Source: an uncultured Oscillospiraceae bacterium | GTDB lineage: Bacteria; Bacillota; Clostridia; Oscillospirales; Oscillospiraceae | Reading direction: 5' to 3' | DNA length: 45,942 nt | Assembly (NCBI GenBank): GCA_910587785.1 | Contig: CAJUOA010000012.1 | Location: 1 to 45,942 of the forward strand | Part shown: piece by piece, positions 7,973 through 15,687 of the stretch | Layout of the letters: each line of letters opens with the position of its first letter | Position numbering within the stretch: the first letter of the stretch is position 1 | The notes under the pieces: generated by a model | Told to the model about the DNA's origin: nothing | What the model saw: only the letters and a program-made list of their open reading frames with translations | Databases searched by the model: none | Translations under genes and position numbers: made by a program

Positions 7973-8401
7973 TCAGTCGTAATGCTTAACGGTAAATTCA
8001 TGTTCTCCAGCAATAGGAAAGTCTTCTGGAATCCCATCCGCATAGTGCGTGGTTTCAATAGTGACGACCCCACCATTTGCAAACAGGTATCCTGCTATGC
8101 CTAAAGCCAGTACGATCAGTACGGATAATATGAGCAGCGTCATCCGAATCATACTGCGTTTTCGTTTGAGATATCTCGTCTGTTCTTCCTCGGGGACGCT
8201 TTCTGCCAGAGCTTTTGCGACCTTGAACGGCTCTCCAATTTCTGCATACAGCTGTGCCTCAGTGGGATTCACTGTCAGAGGGAACCGCTCTTTCAGCTCA
8301 CATTTGAGACCTGCCAGAAGCTGACATCTGTGGTACTTTGGAAGTTCCAGCGCTTTGTCCACCGAATGGCAATAGCCGTCAATCGCACTTTTGCGGCTCA
8401 A
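7973..8401 (-). CDS. PadR-associated membrane protein (HAAS/DUF1700-like)
   Basis: A 142-residue protein. Residues 1-80 are a soluble helical part (LELPKYHRCQLLAGLKCELKE region, then IGEPFKVAKALAESVPEEE) like the HAAS domain of proteins encoded beside PadR regulators. One transmembrane helix follows at about residues 85-108 (MTLLILSVLIVLALGIAGYLF), then a short outer tail. In characterised settings, HAAS proteins form a membrane signalling pair with a PadR-type regulator. The start codon is TTG at 8401, overlapping the PadR stop (TTGA), with GGGAGGTGAG inside the PadR 3' end. An ATG 4 nt upstream is in another frame and stops after 8 codons. Translational coupling is likely. Confidence 0.75.
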   Translation of the reverse strand: MSRKSAIDGYCHSVDKALELPKYHRCQLLAGLKCELKERFPLTVNPTEAQLYAEIGEPFKVAKALAESVPEEEQTRYLKRKRSMIRMTLLILSVLIVLALGIAGYLFANGGVVTIETTHYADGIPEDFPIAGEHEFTVKHYD

Positions 8402-8751
8402 TCATGCTCACCTCCCATCAATCCGTCAAAGATGCCGGAGATCATGCGGTAGTCCTGCATGGTCTCCTCCAAATAGGCCCGTCCGGCATCGGTGACGGCA
8501 TAATAGCTCCTGGCCCGGCCATCCACCACCTCGCTGCGGACGATCTCCACATATCCCTGCTCCTCCAAGCGGTAGAGTACCGGATAAAGTACGGAGATGG
8601 TAAATGCCCCGCCGCTGCGCTGCTTCATCATCTGAGAAATCTCATAGCCGTACATAGGTCCTTCAAGAAGCAGGCGCAGGACGAGCAGAGGACTGGTGGC
8701 ACGCTTAAAATAGGCCAGGAAGGAATGTCCTGTGCTGTCCATTTTTTTCAT
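8398..8751 (-). CDS. PadR-family transcriptional regulator
   Basis: A 117-residue winged-helix repressor. PadR hallmarks are LLEGPMYGYEISQMM near residues 24-38, ISVLYPVLYRLEEQGYV near 50-66 (recognition helix and wing), and GRARSYYAVTDAGRAYLEE. The ATG at 8751 is preceded by GGAAGGAG; the longer open frame upstream has no binding site. It heads a three-gene operon and is divergent from the 8990 gene. The two promoters are placed back to back around a TGTCAA-N9-TTGACA palindrome, a plausible operator for autoregulation and control of the divergent genes. The inducing signal is unknown. Confidence 0.88.
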   Translation of the reverse strand: MKKMDSTGHSFLAYFKRATSPLLVLRLLLEGPMYGYEISQMMKQRSGGAFTISVLYPVLYRLEEQGYVEIVRSEVVDGRARSYYAVTDAGRAYLEETMQDYRMISGIFDGLMGGEHD

Positions 8752-8773
8752 TGTATTTCTCCTTCCAAATAGC

Positions 8774-8801
8774 ATTATACAAAAATAAAATGATTTGTCA
8801 A
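8774..8801 (-). promoter_or_regulatory. Promoter of the padR operon
   Basis: On the minus strand, TTGACA (8801-8796) and TATAAT (8779-8774) are 16 bp apart, a near-perfect sigma-A promoter 22 bp before the PadR start codon. Confidence 0.75.
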
Positions 8802-8810
8802 TATATAGCA

Positions 8811-8839
8811 TTGACAAGTATGAGGGGCTGTGCTATTAT
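8811..8839 (+). promoter_or_regulatory. Promoter of the divergent secreted-protein genes
   Basis: TTGACA at 8811-8816 and TGC-TATTAT (-10 at 8834-8839) are 17 bp apart and lie back to back with the padR promoter. About 150 nt of leader precede the first gene. This includes a short inverted repeat around TGTCCATGGGACA at 8839-8851. Confidence 0.75.
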
Positions 8840-8989
8840 GTCCATGGGACACTTGGAAATATATGGTGGGGGTGGTCGTCAGAATCGTTTAATAGTTGCT
8901 ACCCGATTGTAAGGAGAACACAGATAATAAGAAAGGAGACGATAAGGATCAATCGAATCGATAGTTGTAACACCCCTGGAGCGAAGCCA

Positions 8990-10096
8990 ATGCAGTTAGA
9001 GTACGGGGGGAGGACCTATATGGTTGAAAATATCAGCCACCTGCTGACTGTCGGCGGCGCGAAGCCGGAAGCGGGGCAGGATACGGTCGATACGGACGAC
9101 TGGAAGCGCAACTCACCGGATTTCCTCACTCCGGCACAGAATCGGGCATTTTATAGCCGCCTTTTTACAGACGGAACGCTTGCCAATAACTCGACCAGTT
9201 GTGACGCCTACAGCAAGCTCACGCATCAGGCGGATTGTGCCATCGGCAGCTTCCTGGATGGAAATCTGTCGAAAGAAGAGCTGTCTGATCAGTTTGAATC
9301 CATGCTGGACAGCTTTATCAACGACTGTAACAAGGCCGGTTATCCCCATCCGCTCCTGTGCGGTTCCAAGTGGGTGGTCCAGTCCCAAACAGAATCTTTT
9401 TACAAAGAAATGCGCAATAAGATTCTTCAACTCGCCGTAAGCAGGAACGACGCGGAGGGCCAGCAATATGTCTCCGGCGGAAAGAGTTTTAACGGCGATT
9501 GGAAGTACTACAATTCTGATTACTACTATAAGACCGAGGACGCTCTTTCTGCGCTGACAGATGGCGTGACAACCTATACCAAGGACCGCCCGGGCTATGA
9601 GGACTTTGACCTCCAAGAGATTACGGCGAACTATACCCAGTATACCCCCAGAAACTTTAACTCCGCCTGGAACAACCGTTTTCCCCTGAACCAGCAGTGT
9701 CTGATGGACGAGAAGCAGGCTCCGCCCGAGGGCTTCAAGTGGTTCTACCAGAAAGGCGGCAGTTACGGAAAACAGCACCTTGTGATCGGCAAAATCTACC
9801 TTGACGAGCGGGAGGTGGAGCAGACGGTCCACCGCGCCCCCTTCGACCCCGCGAAGGATACCTCCGCCACCACCTGGGCCTCCTACCGGGACGCCAGCGG
9901 CAAGGAGCACCGCGTGAGCACGGACTTCCTCTTCGACGTGGACGGCATGGATAAGTATCTTGTTTCGGCGCTCCTGCAATTTACTGTCGATGACAAGGCC
10001 GGACAGATTGCGAACTGTTTTTTAACGAATTTTGCGGTCAATAGTGGAAACTGGTTGAGATCTGTCGATATACCAGCCATTGATTTGAGGGCTTAA
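8990..10096 (+). CDS. Cytoplasmic protein of unknown function
   Basis: About 368 residues, with no signal peptide or membrane segment, rich in aromatic residues, Asn and Asp. I recognise no family. The N-terminal third looks helical (LTPAQNRAFYSRLFTDG; LSKEELSDQFESMLDSF); the middle has a Tyr-rich stretch (about residues 160-180). Two starts are plausible: ATG 8990 (GGAG 9 nt upstream) and ATG 9020 (GGGGGGAGG 6 nt upstream), giving 10 residues' difference. It follows the divergent PadR-side promoter, and a secreted protein gene starts 22 nt after its stop, so the two are probably co-transcribed. GC is intermediate between the island and the host background. Confidence 0.65.
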   Translation: MQLEYGGRTYMVENISHLLTVGGAKPEAGQDTVDTDDWKRNSPDFLTPAQNRAFYSRLFTDGTLANNSTSCDAYSKLTHQADCAIGSFLDGNLSKEELSDQFESMLDSFINDCNKAGYPHPLLCGSKWVVQSQTESFYKEMRNKILQLAVSRNDAEGQQYVSGGKSFNGDWKYYNSDYYYKTEDALSALTDGVTTYTKDRPGYEDFDLQEITANYTQYTPRNFNSAWNNRFPLNQQCLMDEKQAPPEGFKWFYQKGGSYGKQHLVIGKIYLDEREVEQTVHRAPFDPAKDTSATTWASYRDASGKEHRVSTDFLFDVDGMDKYLVSALLQFTVDDKAGQIANCFLTNFAVNSGNWLRSVDIPAIDLRA

Positions 10097-10118
10097 AATA
10101 GCAAAAGGAGAAAACATA

Positions 10119-11927
10119 ATGAAAAAGATAATTGCGTTGATGCTCAGCCTACTTATTACTATCTCAGTTGGGATTCCAACTGCGTCTGCCAGCTATTCAG
10201 AAGATGATTCGGTTATCGTAGATCCCACGGCTACAACTCCGCTTTATGCCCACGATATCGAGACAACAATCCCCATGTCAGCAGACCATGGAGATTCAAT
10301 CTGCTTCGATTTGGCAGGAGGGCCTGTAGCAACAAGTTCTGCTGAGAGTCAAGATATTCCTGCTTTGGATATTTCCACTTACCAGAATCTTGACATTTCT
10401 AAGGCAATTAATGTAACCAGCGATTTGTTGCATAATTCTGGTGCAGAGATTACTTCCGCTGAAACGGAGGAAATTCCCTCAATGACAGCGATTGAAAATC
10501 AGGCACCTGTAGGAGTCCCTGAGATTTTAGTGGTGAACCCGGAGTCAAAGAAGGGTGATCAGTATACAACAGGAACTCTCTTTGCTATTTTGACAAGATT
10601 CAATAATGAAGATTTGTGCTATGATCCAGAAGGCGGTTCTATACATTTTATTCGTGACAATGATTTCCCTTTAGGATATATTGCGAAATATGATGATCCA
10701 AGTGGAAGCTGGGGTGGCTATTTAGTATTGATTTTTAATGCTGGCATATACCCCCTACAGTTCCATTTTCGTGACGACTTTGGAGCAAGAACTGAAACTA
10801 TGTCCGTCGTCTTTGAGATTGTCCCGCGCGGCAACTTTGAGACAATTTCGGATAGTTTTTCGTCCGCTACAGAGACAAAAACATATCCAATCACTGTAGA
10901 CTACTCTGTTGCAGATGAGTATTGTATTGGCGTTCTTCGCACTGGAAAGAGCGGTTTTTCCGTTTCTGTATATGATTCAAACGGAGATTTATACGGAAGG
11001 AATTATGCAGATGGACCGTTCTATCAGCAAGATATTTCGGGAAAAATTGACTTGCCAAAGCCTGATGGTGCAACCGGTGAGTACACGTTCCAAGTAGTTG
11101 TATCAAGTAAAGAATCGACATATGTTGATGGGGACTCCAGCTATAAGCTGGCTTATGGGGCAAAATCTCAGCAACGCTATTTCTTTGAAGATGTTACGGA
11201 TAGTATGGAGTTGCCATATTATACTAAATTCCGCAACAGGCAGCAAAATATTCCAGAATATATAAATCGCACCACTAAAACGAGCGACTATGGGAACTAC
11301 TACAGGTTTACTGCCAAAGGTACGGAAGTTGTAACTCTCGCCTCTACATACGGTTATTATCGCTTCAAAATCCTTCATGCAACTGAGTTCTTTACAATGT
11401 TTGATAGCGATGAATCACTTGCTCCCCCGCACCATATTGATGGTAATAACACTTCGTATATTTCAACAGCCGAACTGAACTTTGAAGCAGGGCAGACATA
11501 CTATGTGGTTGTCTATGATCCTGAGCCCACAGCAATGAATAGCCGTGGCACCTACGAAATAATGGTTGGAGAGCGCAAGGTATTTCCTGCAGTTTATCAG
11601 CGTGAGATACCAAGTATGCCCGTCACAAGCGGAAATCAGTATTCGTTTAATTTTACTGTAACCGCACCAAATGGGCGTGCTGCATACGCTGAGTTTATCA
11701 GCTATTCAGCAAAAAGTTTGGGATGGGGAACCTATTATGATGCCTTAACGCCGGGGGCATATAATTGGCGCTTGAGTAGTTCCAAATATATAAAATTTGG
11801 CTATGAAAACGAAACAAATCCTCTTGTCAAAGCGAATGGACAGTGGGGACTTCGTTTTAAGCCAACGTCTACAGGAACTTACCCTGGCGCGACGCTGATC
11901 GTTCATTATTGGTATGAATTGGTATAA
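10119..11927 (+). CDS. Large secreted protein with beta-sandwich (PPC-like) regions
   Basis: 602 residues. The signal peptide is clear (KK, then a Leu/Ile core, cleavage near TASA/S at about residue 24). The mature N-terminal 150 residues are acidic and Ser/Thr-rich. Two later segments resemble bacterial pre-peptidase C-terminal (PPC) or carbohydrate-binding beta-sandwiches: about 245-350, and about 385-490 with DYGNYYRFTAKGTEVV and FEAGQTYYVVVYDPEP. No sortase motif, transmembrane anchor or catalytic triad is visible. The RBS is AAAAGGAG. The gene is clearly AT-richer than the flanking chromosome, suggesting transfer. A free or surface-associated binding protein is the best guess; function unknown. 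Confidence 0.65.
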   Translation: MKKIIALMLSLLITISVGIPTASASYSEDDSVIVDPTATTPLYAHDIETTIPMSADHGDSICFDLAGGPVATSSAESQDIPALDISTYQNLDISKAINVTSDLLHNSGAEITSAETEEIPSMTAIENQAPVGVPEILVVNPESKKGDQYTTGTLFAILTRFNNEDLCYDPEGGSIHFIRDNDFPLGYIAKYDDPSGSWGGYLVLIFNAGIYPLQFHFRDDFGARTETMSVVFEIVPRGNFETISDSFSSATETKTYPITVDYSVADEYCIGVLRTGKSGFSVSVYDSNGDLYGRNYADGPFYQQDISGKIDLPKPDGATGEYTFQVVVSSKESTYVDGDSSYKLAYGAKSQQRYFFEDVTDSMELPYYTKFRNRQQNIPEYINRTTKTSDYGNYYRFTAKGTEVVTLASTYGYYRFKILHATEFFTMFDSDESLAPPHHIDGNNTSYISTAELNFEAGQTYYVVVYDPEPTAMNSRGTYEIMVGERKVFPAVYQREIPSMPVTSGNQYSFNFTVTAPNGRAAYAEFISYSAKSLGWGTYYDALTPGAYNWRLSSSKYIKFGYENETNPLVKANGQWGLRFKPTSTGTYPGATLIVHYWYELV

Positions 11928-11935
11928 ACTGTAGG

Positions 11936-12091
11936 TTTTCAATCTCCTTTCTGGATAACGATCCTACTGCACGGTGCCAAGCCGGTATTGATGGCGGGTT
12001 CTATTTTATCTATGAAACCGGCCCCAATGCTGGTAAGTTAGGTGGAGCGGCGCTGACTGCCAGTTTAACCACAAATTCTGACGCAAAGTAG
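11936..12091 (+). pseudogene. Fragment of a degraded coding sequence
   Basis: Between two genes an open frame of 51 codons ends in TAG at 12089-12091 and has protein-like composition (ending ...GKLGGAALTASLTTNSDAK; middle DGGFYFIYETGPNAG). It has no start codon or binding site, and lies in a different frame from the genes on either side. It looks like the 3' remnant of a gene whose 5' part has been deleted. The parent family was not recognised. Confidence 0.4.
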
Positions 12092-12101
12092 GTGGGCGCA
12101 C

Positions 12102-12728
12102 TTGGTAAATAACAATATCACGAATAGGGATTACAACATAACGTGGAAAGATGTCACGAATCGTGATGATGTCAGAAACCAAAAGTGGGAACAGTCAGGT
12201 ATCGACCCTGAGTGGGTCGGGCACATATATGAATCCGAAGACGGTGTCATACAACTCGTCACGTTCAAGGGCGAGTATTATGCTGAAGTTGCACGGGCTA
12301 TGAAGGAAGAGCTTGTGAAGGCGGGGATCATGGGCGCAAATCGGATCGATCCGGATGTTCCAAAGATCGAAAAGGACCAGTTAGAGTATCTTTGGAAGCA
12401 TTACGACCCCAAGAATATGGACAGCGATACATACAGGAAGTTCGTTGACGATCTGATTCGACTGGGGATTCTCTCGAGCGAGGAGAGGAAGTATCTGCTC
12501 TTTGAGGACACTTTACCTGATCCCGGCGGCATAGCGATTGTTCCGGATACATTCATGGAACCTCCGTATGACTTTGACAGCTGCAAAGGCAATGTCTTTG
12601 AGTTAGCGCGGTTCCACGAGCAATTTGAATGGTGTGCGCCGGAAAGCTACAAGCACTATCGGAGTGCGCGGTCCTTGTCCTTCGGCAAATTGCTGAATGT
12701 CCTTCATCAAATGGGGATACGGTACTGA
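12102..12728 (+). CDS. Hypothetical soluble protein
   Basis: 208 residues from a TTG start with AGGTGGG 7 nt upstream; the next in-frame ATG is at 12300, deep inside the protein. It is soluble, acidic and mainly helical, with no signal peptide. The N-terminus repeats Asn/Thr/Arg-Asp units (NITNRDYNITW... TNRDD). The middle has KIEKDQLEYLWKHYDPKNMDSDTYRKF, read as a helix-turn-helix-like or EF-hand-like helical pair but without a full motif. No family recognised. It sits alone between the gene fragment and a GC-rich hairpin at 12739-12769. The non-ATG start makes the N-terminus uncertain. Confidence 0.6.
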   Translation: MVNNNITNRDYNITWKDVTNRDDVRNQKWEQSGIDPEWVGHIYESEDGVIQLVTFKGEYYAEVARAMKEELVKAGIMGANRIDPDVPKIEKDQLEYLWKHYDPKNMDSDTYRKFVDDLIRLGILSSEERKYLLFEDTLPDPGGIAIVPDTFMEPPYDFDSCKGNVFELARFHEQFEWCAPESYKHYRSARSLSFGKLLNVLHQMGIRY

Positions 12729-12738
12729 CAAACGGAGA

Positions 12739-12769
12739 GCGGGGCGGGGCCGGACGGGTCCCGCCCCGC
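12739..12769 (+). terminator. GC-rich hairpin after the 12102 gene
   Basis: A perfect 10-bp stem GCGGGGCGGG/CCCGCCCCGC with an 11-nt loop lies 11 nt after the stop codon. No T-run follows, so termination is uncertain. It is far GC-richer than the DNA around it. Confidence 0.45.
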
Positions 12770-12936
12770 GCAGATGACAGGACCATTTAACAGTTGCCAC
12801 CAGAATGCACAGATTATTGAGAAGAGATGATGAAGACTAATCAGATTATTCCTTTGATGATGAAGCGGATAGAATAGATTTGCCATACTATCAAAAAACA
12901 GAAACCTAAAACACCTGATTTTAGAAAGGATTAAAC

Positions 12937-13845
12937 ATGAGAAAGATATTATCGATACTTGTTTCGACAATAATGTTGTTCACCTTATCAGTAACAGCAC
13001 AAGCATCGTCAATGGTAGAAGAACAATATTCTTCGGAAGTCTTGAGTGAGTATGACTATATTGAAGCGCTACAAAATAGTTCAACCGAGGATTTACAGGA
13101 AGTCGGCATAACTTGTGAAGATGTGACAGATATCGTTGAGGAATTTTATAAATCGCTTGATTTACGGGCAGCTTTACCAAATTCAAAATTAGAAGGACTT
13201 GGGTACACGCCCGAAGAAATTGAAATATTGCGAAATTATGGAAGAGGAGCTAGACTGTCAAGTATAGATTTCCGCGCCATAACAGGTACGTGTACGGGTA
13301 GAATTACAAAAAATTCCTTTAGTACAAGAAATGTACAGTTCACCTATAGTTGGGAATGGGATAAGTGTCCAATAATGACATTGACGGATTCTGCTGCAGT
13401 GAGATGGTTAGCATACGATGTTCAAAGCTATACAATCAATGTAAATAAGACAAGCGCTACTGCAACGATTGATTACTATTATGGAAATTCTTTTAGTTAC
13501 TCTGATGCGGCGTCGTTTGAGCCAAATCTCGATTTTAATAGTGTAAACGCCCAATTTCCAATGATTCAAACAAAATATCTACCTAATATCGTAGCTGAAA
13601 TTGATTACTATGCAAAAGCAGGAAGAGTCACGGTTAGTGTGGAATTACCATATGGGACGAGCAACAGCATCCATAATATAAAGGTAGCTGGACTGTATGG
13701 ACATACGACTTTAGGCATCGGCGCTCCTTCTCTCGGCGTAAGTATTCCAGCATCAGTTTCAATTAGTTTTACGGGTCATACGGCAATTGACGCTATAGCA
13801 GGAAGACAAGCTGTGATTAAATCGTCTGGTGTTACGTATATTTAA
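12937..13845 (+). CDS. Secreted protein of unknown function
   Basis: 302 residues with a signal peptide cleaved near QAS/S at about residue 24. The N-terminal 90 mature residues are helical and acidic, with the phrase GLGYTPEEIEILRNYG at about residues 88-103. From about residue 110 the chain becomes beta-rich (Thr, Ser, Tyr, Val) with one Cys pair region (GTCTG and DKCP). No anchor or catalytic motif recognised. RBS AGAAAGGA lies before the ATG. This is among the most AT-rich genes of the window, consistent with recent acquisition. It ends in a strong bidirectional terminator at 13849-13884. The region 12770-12936 before it holds no gene. Confidence 0.65.
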   Translation: MRKILSILVSTIMLFTLSVTAQASSMVEEQYSSEVLSEYDYIEALQNSSTEDLQEVGITCEDVTDIVEEFYKSLDLRAALPNSKLEGLGYTPEEIEILRNYGRGARLSSIDFRAITGTCTGRITKNSFSTRNVQFTYSWEWDKCPIMTLTDSAAVRWLAYDVQSYTINVNKTSATATIDYYYGNSFSYSDAASFEPNLDFNSVNAQFPMIQTKYLPNIVAEIDYYAKAGRVTVSVELPYGTSNSIHNIKVAGLYGHTTLGIGAPSLGVSIPASVSISFTGHTAIDAIAGRQAVIKSSGVTYI

Positions 13846-13848
13846 TTT

Positions 13849-13884
13849 AAAAGGTCTCCGCTCGAAACAGAGCGGAGACCTTTT
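13849..13884 (+). terminator. Bidirectional intrinsic terminator
   Basis: A perfect 15-bp stem (AAAAGGTCTCCGCTC and its complement) with a 6-nt loop, an A-run on the left and TTTTTATTTTTT on the right. It ends the 12937 gene on the plus strand. It also lies just past the stop codon (13886-13884) of the small convergent gene on the minus strand. Confidence 0.88.
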
Positions 13885-14072
13885 TATTTTTTATTTGAAT
13901 TTATTATACATGTGCATATAATCATTACTAAACAAATTAAAAAGGTACAAAACTGAACTTCTCGCACAATCAAATCTGTTCCCAAAAAAGGATAGAAGTT
14001 AAACATCCCACCTAAAAATAGTACAATAATTACACCAATTAGCGCAATAAATACGATGTGGAATTTTTTCAT
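13884..14072 (-). CDS. Small membrane protein
   Basis: 62 residues with two hydrophobic helices (about residues 5-23 and 39-56) joined by a short loop with FYPFLGTDLIVRE, and a Lys-rich end. GGAGG lies 7 nt before the ATG. No family recognised. It is convergent with the secreted protein at 12937 and adjoins the inverted-repeat element at 14094-14297. Possible roles such as an immunity or toxin peptide are speculation. Confidence 0.5.
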   Translation of the reverse strand: MKKFHIVFIALIGVIIVLFLGGMFNFYPFLGTDLIVREVQFCTFLICLVMIICTCIINSNKK

Positions 14073-14093
14073 AAATAAACCTCCATATATATT

Positions 14094-14297
14094 TAGGGTC
14101 TGCTGAAAAAGTCAAACTGGATGAATATATGCAGTTTTAGGGCGAAGGCAGATTGAAAAATATACAGCTTCCAACAACTTGGACTCCACCCAAAACTTTC
14201 TGAGGAGATTAAACGGAACTAATTCAATAAAGAACAGGCTATTTTCCCGTCTAATCGCGCATATGCACTACTTATACAAGTTTTTCAGGAGGTCCTA
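14094..14297. mobile_element. Non-coding element with imperfect terminal inverted repeats (MITE-like or IS remnant)
   Basis: The left end TAGGGTCTGCTGAAAAAGTC (14094-14113) matches the reverse complement of the right end TAGGACCTCCTGAAAAACTT (14297-14278) at most positions, with an identical CTGAAAAA core. The 204-bp span encodes no complete protein. The 6-mer ATTTAG occurs at 14091-14096 and 14297-14302, and could be a target duplication or chance. The GGTCTG-CTGAAAAA pattern resembles the ends of several IS families. It marks the right border of the low-GC island. Confidence 0.45.
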
Positions 14298-14449
14298 TTT
14301 AGATTATTATATCATTATCTCTTGTAAATTGCAAGCGGATATGTAAGAATCATATGAAAATCATCACCATCTACACTGATAGCGCCTGCCCCGGGGCTAA
14401 AGGGCAGAAGACACTCCCCTGCACCCGCCCAAAATTCACAGAAACTTCC

Positions 14450-14478
14450 TTGACGAAAGGCCCCGGAAGGGGTAGAAT
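14450..14478 (+). promoter_or_regulatory. Promoter of the AI-2E/AEC transporter pair
   Basis: TTGACG (14450-14455) and TAGAAT (14473-14478) are 17 bp apart. A second TATAAT at 14483-14488 has no partner box. A small GCCGCCC/GGGCGGC hairpin (about 14499-14514) precedes the ribosome binding site. Confidence 0.6.
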
Positions 14479-14529
14479 GCTCTATAATTCACGTCAATGC
14501 CGCCCAAGGGCGGCGGAGGAGGAACAACT

Positions 14530-15687
14530 GTGGAAATCTCACGGGTAACGATGAAGAAACTGATGGCGCTGATCGCCTTTGCGGTACTGCTCCTGGTGGG
14601 GGCACAGCATCTCAGGGAGGTCCTGGGCGTCCTGGGAGCCCTGTGGGGAGTCTTCTCACCGCTGACCATCGGACTGGCGCTGGCCTTTGTGCTCAACGTG
14701 CCCATGCGGGGACTGGAAGGCCTGTTTCTTCGGATCAGGAAACCGAAAAAAGGAAAAAAGGAGCCCTCCGCCGGGGGCGTCCGGGCGGCGGCGCTGCTGG
14801 GGACCTTCGTGCTTTTGGCGGTGGTCATCGCCCTGCTGGTGCTGGTGATCGTGCCCCAGCTGGCAGAGAGCGTCAAGGGGCTGGTGGGACCCGTGCGCTC
14901 CGCCTTCACCCGGGCGGTGGAGTGGGGGGAGAGGCAGTTCGCCGCCTACCCGGAGATCGCCGCATGGCTGGGGGGGCTGACCGTGGATTGGAAGAGCCTC
15001 CTCGGAAATATGGTGGACTTTGTCTCCAGCGGCTTCGGCAGCGTGGTCAGCTCCACCATCTCCGCCACCAAGAGCGTGGCCGGCGCGGTGAGCACCGCTT
15101 TCGTGGCGCTGGTGTTCGCTATCTACGTCCTGCTCCAGAAGGAGAAGCTGGGCCTCCAGTGCCGCAAGACGCTGTATGCCCTCCTGCCCAAGGCCGGGGC
15201 GGACCGGATCGTAGAAGTCTGCCGCCTGAGCCACCGGGTGTTCTCCAGCTTCATCACCGGGCAGTGCGTGGAGGCGGTGATATTGGGGGCCATGTTCTTC
15301 GTGGTCATGACCGTCATCCGGATGCCCTACGCCCTGCTGGTGGGGTGCTTCATCGCCGTGACGGCCCTGATCCCCATCGTAGGCGCGTTCATCGGGTGCG
15401 CGGTGGGTGCGTTCCTGCTCCTGATGATCTCTCCCATGCAGGCGCTGGCGTTCGTGGTGCTGTTCCTGGTCCTCCAGCAGGTGGAGGGGAACCTCATCTA
15501 CCCCCATGTGGTGGGTTCTTCCGTGGGCCTGCCCTCCATCTGGGTCCTGGCGGCGGTGAGCACCGGCGGCAGCCTCATGGGCGTGGCGGGGATGCTCCTC
15601 TTCATCCCCCTGACCAGCGTGGTCTACACCCTGTTCCGTCAGCTCGTCTACCAGCGGCTGAAGGAGAAGGGCGTCAGGGTGAAGTGA
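14530..15687 (+). CDS. AI-2E family transporter
   Basis: 385 residues from GTG 14530, chosen because GGAGGAGG lies 7 nt upstream; ATG 14551 is an alternative. The layout is that of the AI-2E/PerM family (PF01594): two N-terminal helices, a soluble stretch with a charged KPKKGKK loop, then a cluster of C-terminal helices with the conserved phrases PIVGAFIGC and QQVEGNLIYPHVVGSSVGLP. Family members export small molecules or ions; the substrate cannot be assigned here, and autoinducer-2 transport should not be assumed. The next gene overlaps the stop by one base (TGATG). Confidence 0.87.
   Translation: MEISRVTMKKLMALIAFAVLLLVGAQHLREVLGVLGALWGVFSPLTIGLALAFVLNVPMRGLEGLFLRIRKPKKGKKEPSAGGVRAAALLGTFVLLAVVIALLVLVIVPQLAESVKGLVGPVRSAFTRAVEWGERQFAAYPEIAAWLGGLTVDWKSLLGNMVDFVSSGFGSVVSSTISATKSVAGAVSTAFVALVFAIYVLLQKEKLGLQCRKTLYALLPKAGADRIVEVCRLSHRVFSSFITGQCVEAVILGAMFFVVMTVIRMPYALLVGCFIAVTALIPIVGAFIGCAVGAFLLLMISPMQALAFVVLFLVLQQVEGNLIYPHVVGSSVGLPSIWVLAAVSTGGSLMGVAGMLLFIPLTSVVYTLFRQLVYQRLKEKGVRVK

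Noticed and set aside
10119..12091. Frameshifted extension of the 602-residue secreted protein into the 11936-12091 fragment
   Set aside because: The secreted protein ends with a natural-looking C-terminus, and the fragment is in another frame without evidence of a shift site, so the two are kept separate.
14086..14115. Outward promoter from the inverted-repeat element toward the small membrane protein (TTGACT...TATATA)
   Set aside because: The spacing is 18 bp, but the start point would fall at the GGAGG, leaving the binding site outside the mRNA.
14354..14548. 64-residue frame before the AI-2E gene
   Set aside because: No binding site, low-complexity basic composition, and it runs over the transporter's promoter and ribosome binding site.
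14643..15686. Long frame leading into the AEC transporter (apparent 648-residue protein)
   Set aside because: Only the part from 15687 is a real gene; the upstream part is the AI-2E gene read out of frame. It is not a fusion.
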